Of a DNA stretch of 14,127 bases, positions 12,407 through 14,127 are shown piece after piece. The position numbers and the translations under genes were made by a program. Below the pieces are notes generated by a model. It searched no databases and had not been told where the DNA came from. It worked only from the letters and a program-made list of their open reading frames with translations. The DNA is taken from positions 1 to 14,127 of the forward strand of contig USJI01000004.1 of assembly GCA_900554975.1 (NCBI GenBank), given 5' to 3'. Source of the stretch: an uncultured Ruminococcus sp. GTDB lineage: Bacteria; Bacillota; Clostridia; Oscillospirales; Ruminococcaceae. The stretch's first letter is position 1; each line of letters starts with the position of its first letter.

Positions 12407-13876
12407 ATGATATGGTACATACTCGCAGTTATCGGCGGACTTATCGCTGTTTTCATTCTTCTTCTGATTGCTGCACTTATCAGAACACAGCTGATAAAAA
12501 AAGAATGCGGAAACGCAAAGCCTTATGATATGGATAAGGACGGAATTGCACCTGAAGTCCATGCAGATCATCTTTCAAAGATGATACAGGTTGCCTCGGT
12601 CAGCCGCAGAGGGAACAATGACCTTACAAAAATTTATGAAATGCATAAGCGTCTGGAGGAACTTTACCCGCTGATACACAAAAATCTTGAAATTACCGAT
12701 ATTGACGGTGCACTTCTTTTCCGTTGGAAGGGTAAAAATCCCGAAAAAGCTCCGGTTCTTCTTATGTCGCATCATGATGTTGTCGAAGCTGTCGGGGAAT
12801 GGAAATATCCTCCGTTTTCCGGAACTATTGCTGACGGAAAAATCTGGGGCAGGGGAACAGTTGATACAAAAGGTGCACTCTGTGCTATACTTGAAAGTGT
12901 GGAACATCTTCTTTCAAAGGGATTTGAGCCGGAGCGTGACTTTTATGTGGCTTCATCATGCAACGAGGAAATTACAGGCGACGGTGCAGTAAAAACTGTT
13001 GAATATATGTATAAAAGGGGAATCCGTCCGGAACTTGTAATGGATGAGGGCGGTTCTGTAATGGGTCACATGATGGGCTGTGAGGCAAACTGTGCAATGG
13101 TCGGTGTACTGGAAAAAGGAAGAGCCAATGTCAAATTTATAGCTCATTCACATGGCGGACACGCAAGTATACCTTTCCGTCACAATCCTTTTGCAAGACT
13201 TGCAAAGCTTATAAACAGGGTCGAGAGCAGACCGCCTTTCAAACTTAAACTCACAAAACCTGTCAAGGAAATGTACAAGGCAATGGCTCCGTATATGCCG
13301 TTCAAGTACAGATTCCTGCTTGGCAACACATGGCTTTTAGGTCCTATAATGCCGTTCTTCATGAGAAAAATGGGAGGCCAGCCGGCAGCACTTGTTTCAA
13401 CAACCTGTGTATTTACTATGGCGGAGGGAAGCCATGGTGCAAATGTAATTCCTGAAACAGCCACAGCAACAGCGAATATGAGATTTATGGTTCATGAACC
13501 GCTTGAACCTTCGCTGAAAAAGATGTTGAAAATAGCCAAAAAGAACGATATATGGATGGAAATGATAACGGGTTATGATATTCCGCCGACAGCTGATACA
13601 AAGTGTTCAGCATATAAAAAGGTTATCAAGCAGATAGAAATGACATTCGGGGAGATTCCTGTTATTCCTTATGTCATGCTTGCCGGAACTGATGCCCGTC
13701 ACTACACAAAGATATGTGACTGTGTTCTGCGCTTTGTTCCGCTGATAATGACAGATGAACAGATGAAATCTGCTCATGCAGTAAATGAGAATCTGAATGT
13801 ATCATCTCTTGCAAGGGCGGTTAATTTCTATTCTGATTTTATTGAGCATTATGAAACAATACCTTATAAACAATAA
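12407..13876 (+). CDS. Membrane-anchored M20 family metallopeptidase (carboxypeptidase S-like)
   Basis: This 489-residue protein begins with a membrane helix (about 4-27) and continues as an M20 zinc aminoacylase/carboxypeptidase-type enzyme of the subgroup resembling yeast carboxypeptidase S. The binuclear site is intact: H122 and D124 in SHHDVV, D153 in WGRGTVDTKGA, E187-E188 in SCNEEITGDGA, D213 in VMDEGG and H457 in KSAHAVNE. GGHAS (251-255) belongs to the inserted dimerisation domain. Such enzymes trim peptides or N-acyl amino acids; the exact substrate is not readable. A GTG at 12398 is in frame, but GAGG at 12395-12398 sits eight bases before ATG 12407, which I chose. It is monocistronic, with its own promoter and terminator. 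The helix with a basic end (RTQLIKKE) after it leaves the side of the membrane uncertain. Confidence 0.93.
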   Translation: MIWYILAVIGGLIAVFILLLIAALIRTQLIKKECGNAKPYDMDKDGIAPEVHADHLSKMIQVASVSRRGNNDLTKIYEMHKRLEELYPLIHKNLEITDIDGALLFRWKGKNPEKAPVLLMSHHDVVEAVGEWKYPPFSGTIADGKIWGRGTVDTKGALCAILESVEHLLSKGFEPERDFYVASSCNEEITGDGAVKTVEYMYKRGIRPELVMDEGGSVMGHMMGCEANCAMVGVLEKGRANVKFIAHSHGGHASIPFRHNPFARLAKLINRVESRPPFKLKLTKPVKEMYKAMAPYMPFKYRFLLGNTWLLGPIMPFFMRKMGGQPAALVSTTCVFTMAEGSHGANVIPETATATANMRFMVHEPLEPSLKKMLKIAKKNDIWMEMITGYDIPPTADTKCSAYKKVIKQIEMTFGEIPVIPYVMLAGTDARHYTKICDCVLRFVPLIMTDEQMKSAHAVNENLNVSSLARAVNFYSDFIEHYETIPYKQ

Positions 13877-13880
13877 AAAG

Positions 13881-13900
13881 CCGGACGTTTATACGTCCGG
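13881..13900. terminator. Bidirectional intrinsic terminator at the right end
   Basis: A perfect eight-pair stem (CCGGACGT against ACGTCCGG) with a four-base loop. It is followed by TTTAATTT on plus and by CTTTTTATTG on minus, so it serves both the M20 gene and the convergent partial ORF. Confidence 0.87.
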
Positions 13901-13961
13901 TTTAATTTATCAAAAAATTTATTTCTGGATTATTCAGGGAACGTCCTCGTATAGTGATACC

Positions 13962-14127
13962 TTAATCCTCATCAATTCTGATGGCAGTCAGTGCAGAAAA
14001 TGTCTCAATATCATAATTCGGAATGAAAAGCTCAAAGTCACCCCTTATGTCTTCTATCAGTACGGAATAATAATGCGCATAGTATACATTCTGATTATTC
14101 ATAGCTATTTTATACTTTTTGTAATTT
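13962..14127 (-). CDS. Partial ORF, C-terminal 54 residues, unknown function
   Basis: On the minus strand an open frame enters from the right edge and ends in TAA at 13962-13964. The visible end contains KYKIAMNNQNVYYAHYYSV, then LIEDIRGDFELF and a final TAIRIDED. It stays open to the window edge, has normal amino-acid content and is followed by a terminator oriented to serve it, so it is probably the 3' end of a real gene. An internal ATG precedes NNQN, so the true start may be there or beyond the window. No family recognised. Confidence 0.55.
   Translation of the reverse strand, partial: NYKKYKIAMNNQNVYYAHYYSVLIEDIRGDFELFIPNYDIETFSALTAIRIDED

Overview
The window looks like chromosomal DNA from a low-to-mid GC Clostridia relative, most likely a Ruminococcus-like member of the Oscillospiraceae. 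The evidence is a CotJB/CotJC spore-coat pair, a secreted protein ending in a type I dockerin, Thr/Ser-rich linkers on secreted proteins, choline/glucan-type cell-wall-binding repeats and strong AGGAG ribosome sites. The genus is inferred from gene style, not from a marker gene. No insertion sequence, phage gene, CRISPR array or integration site was found, and no gene-free stretch exceeds 300 bases.

Layout, left to right. Bases 1-648 (+) hold the last residues of cotJB and complete cotJC (manganese-catalase fold). A bidirectional terminator separates these from a minus-strand pair (719-2817): a secreted, membrane-tethered SGNH/GDSL hydrolase overlapping by 4 bases a GtrB-like polyprenyl-phosphate glycosyltransferase. 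Divergent from that pair is a plus-strand secreted-protein pair (3009-5736): a cell-wall-binding CHAP hydrolase and, 13 bases on, a dockerin protein. Bases 5815-10696 are all minus strand: MATE transporter, CNNM/CorC-type membrane protein, small lipoprotein, tRNA-Pro(CGG), a small Cys/Asp-rich membrane-anchored protein, and rsmE. Reading rightward from a back-to-back promoter region is a three-gene unit (10881-12249): a lipoprotein, a degenerate MNT nucleotidyltransferase-like protein and a HEPN protein, closed by a strong terminator. Then come a membrane-anchored M20 metallopeptidase (12407-13876) and a truncated minus-strand ORF running off the right edge.

Most of the window is housekeeping or cell-envelope biology: wall hydrolysis and surface display, surface sugar transfer, transport and peptide hydrolysis. 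Three places look least ordinary. The lipoprotein/MNT-like/HEPN unit has lost the canonical nucleotidyltransferase active site and shows no RX4-6H RNase motif. The Cys/Asp-rich protein has a structured leader. The CHAP plus dockerin operon links a wall-binding hydrolase to a cellulosome-type docking module that carries no recognisable enzyme. I saw no clear new defence system. The MNT/HEPN unit is the best candidate for undescribed biology, and that is inference.
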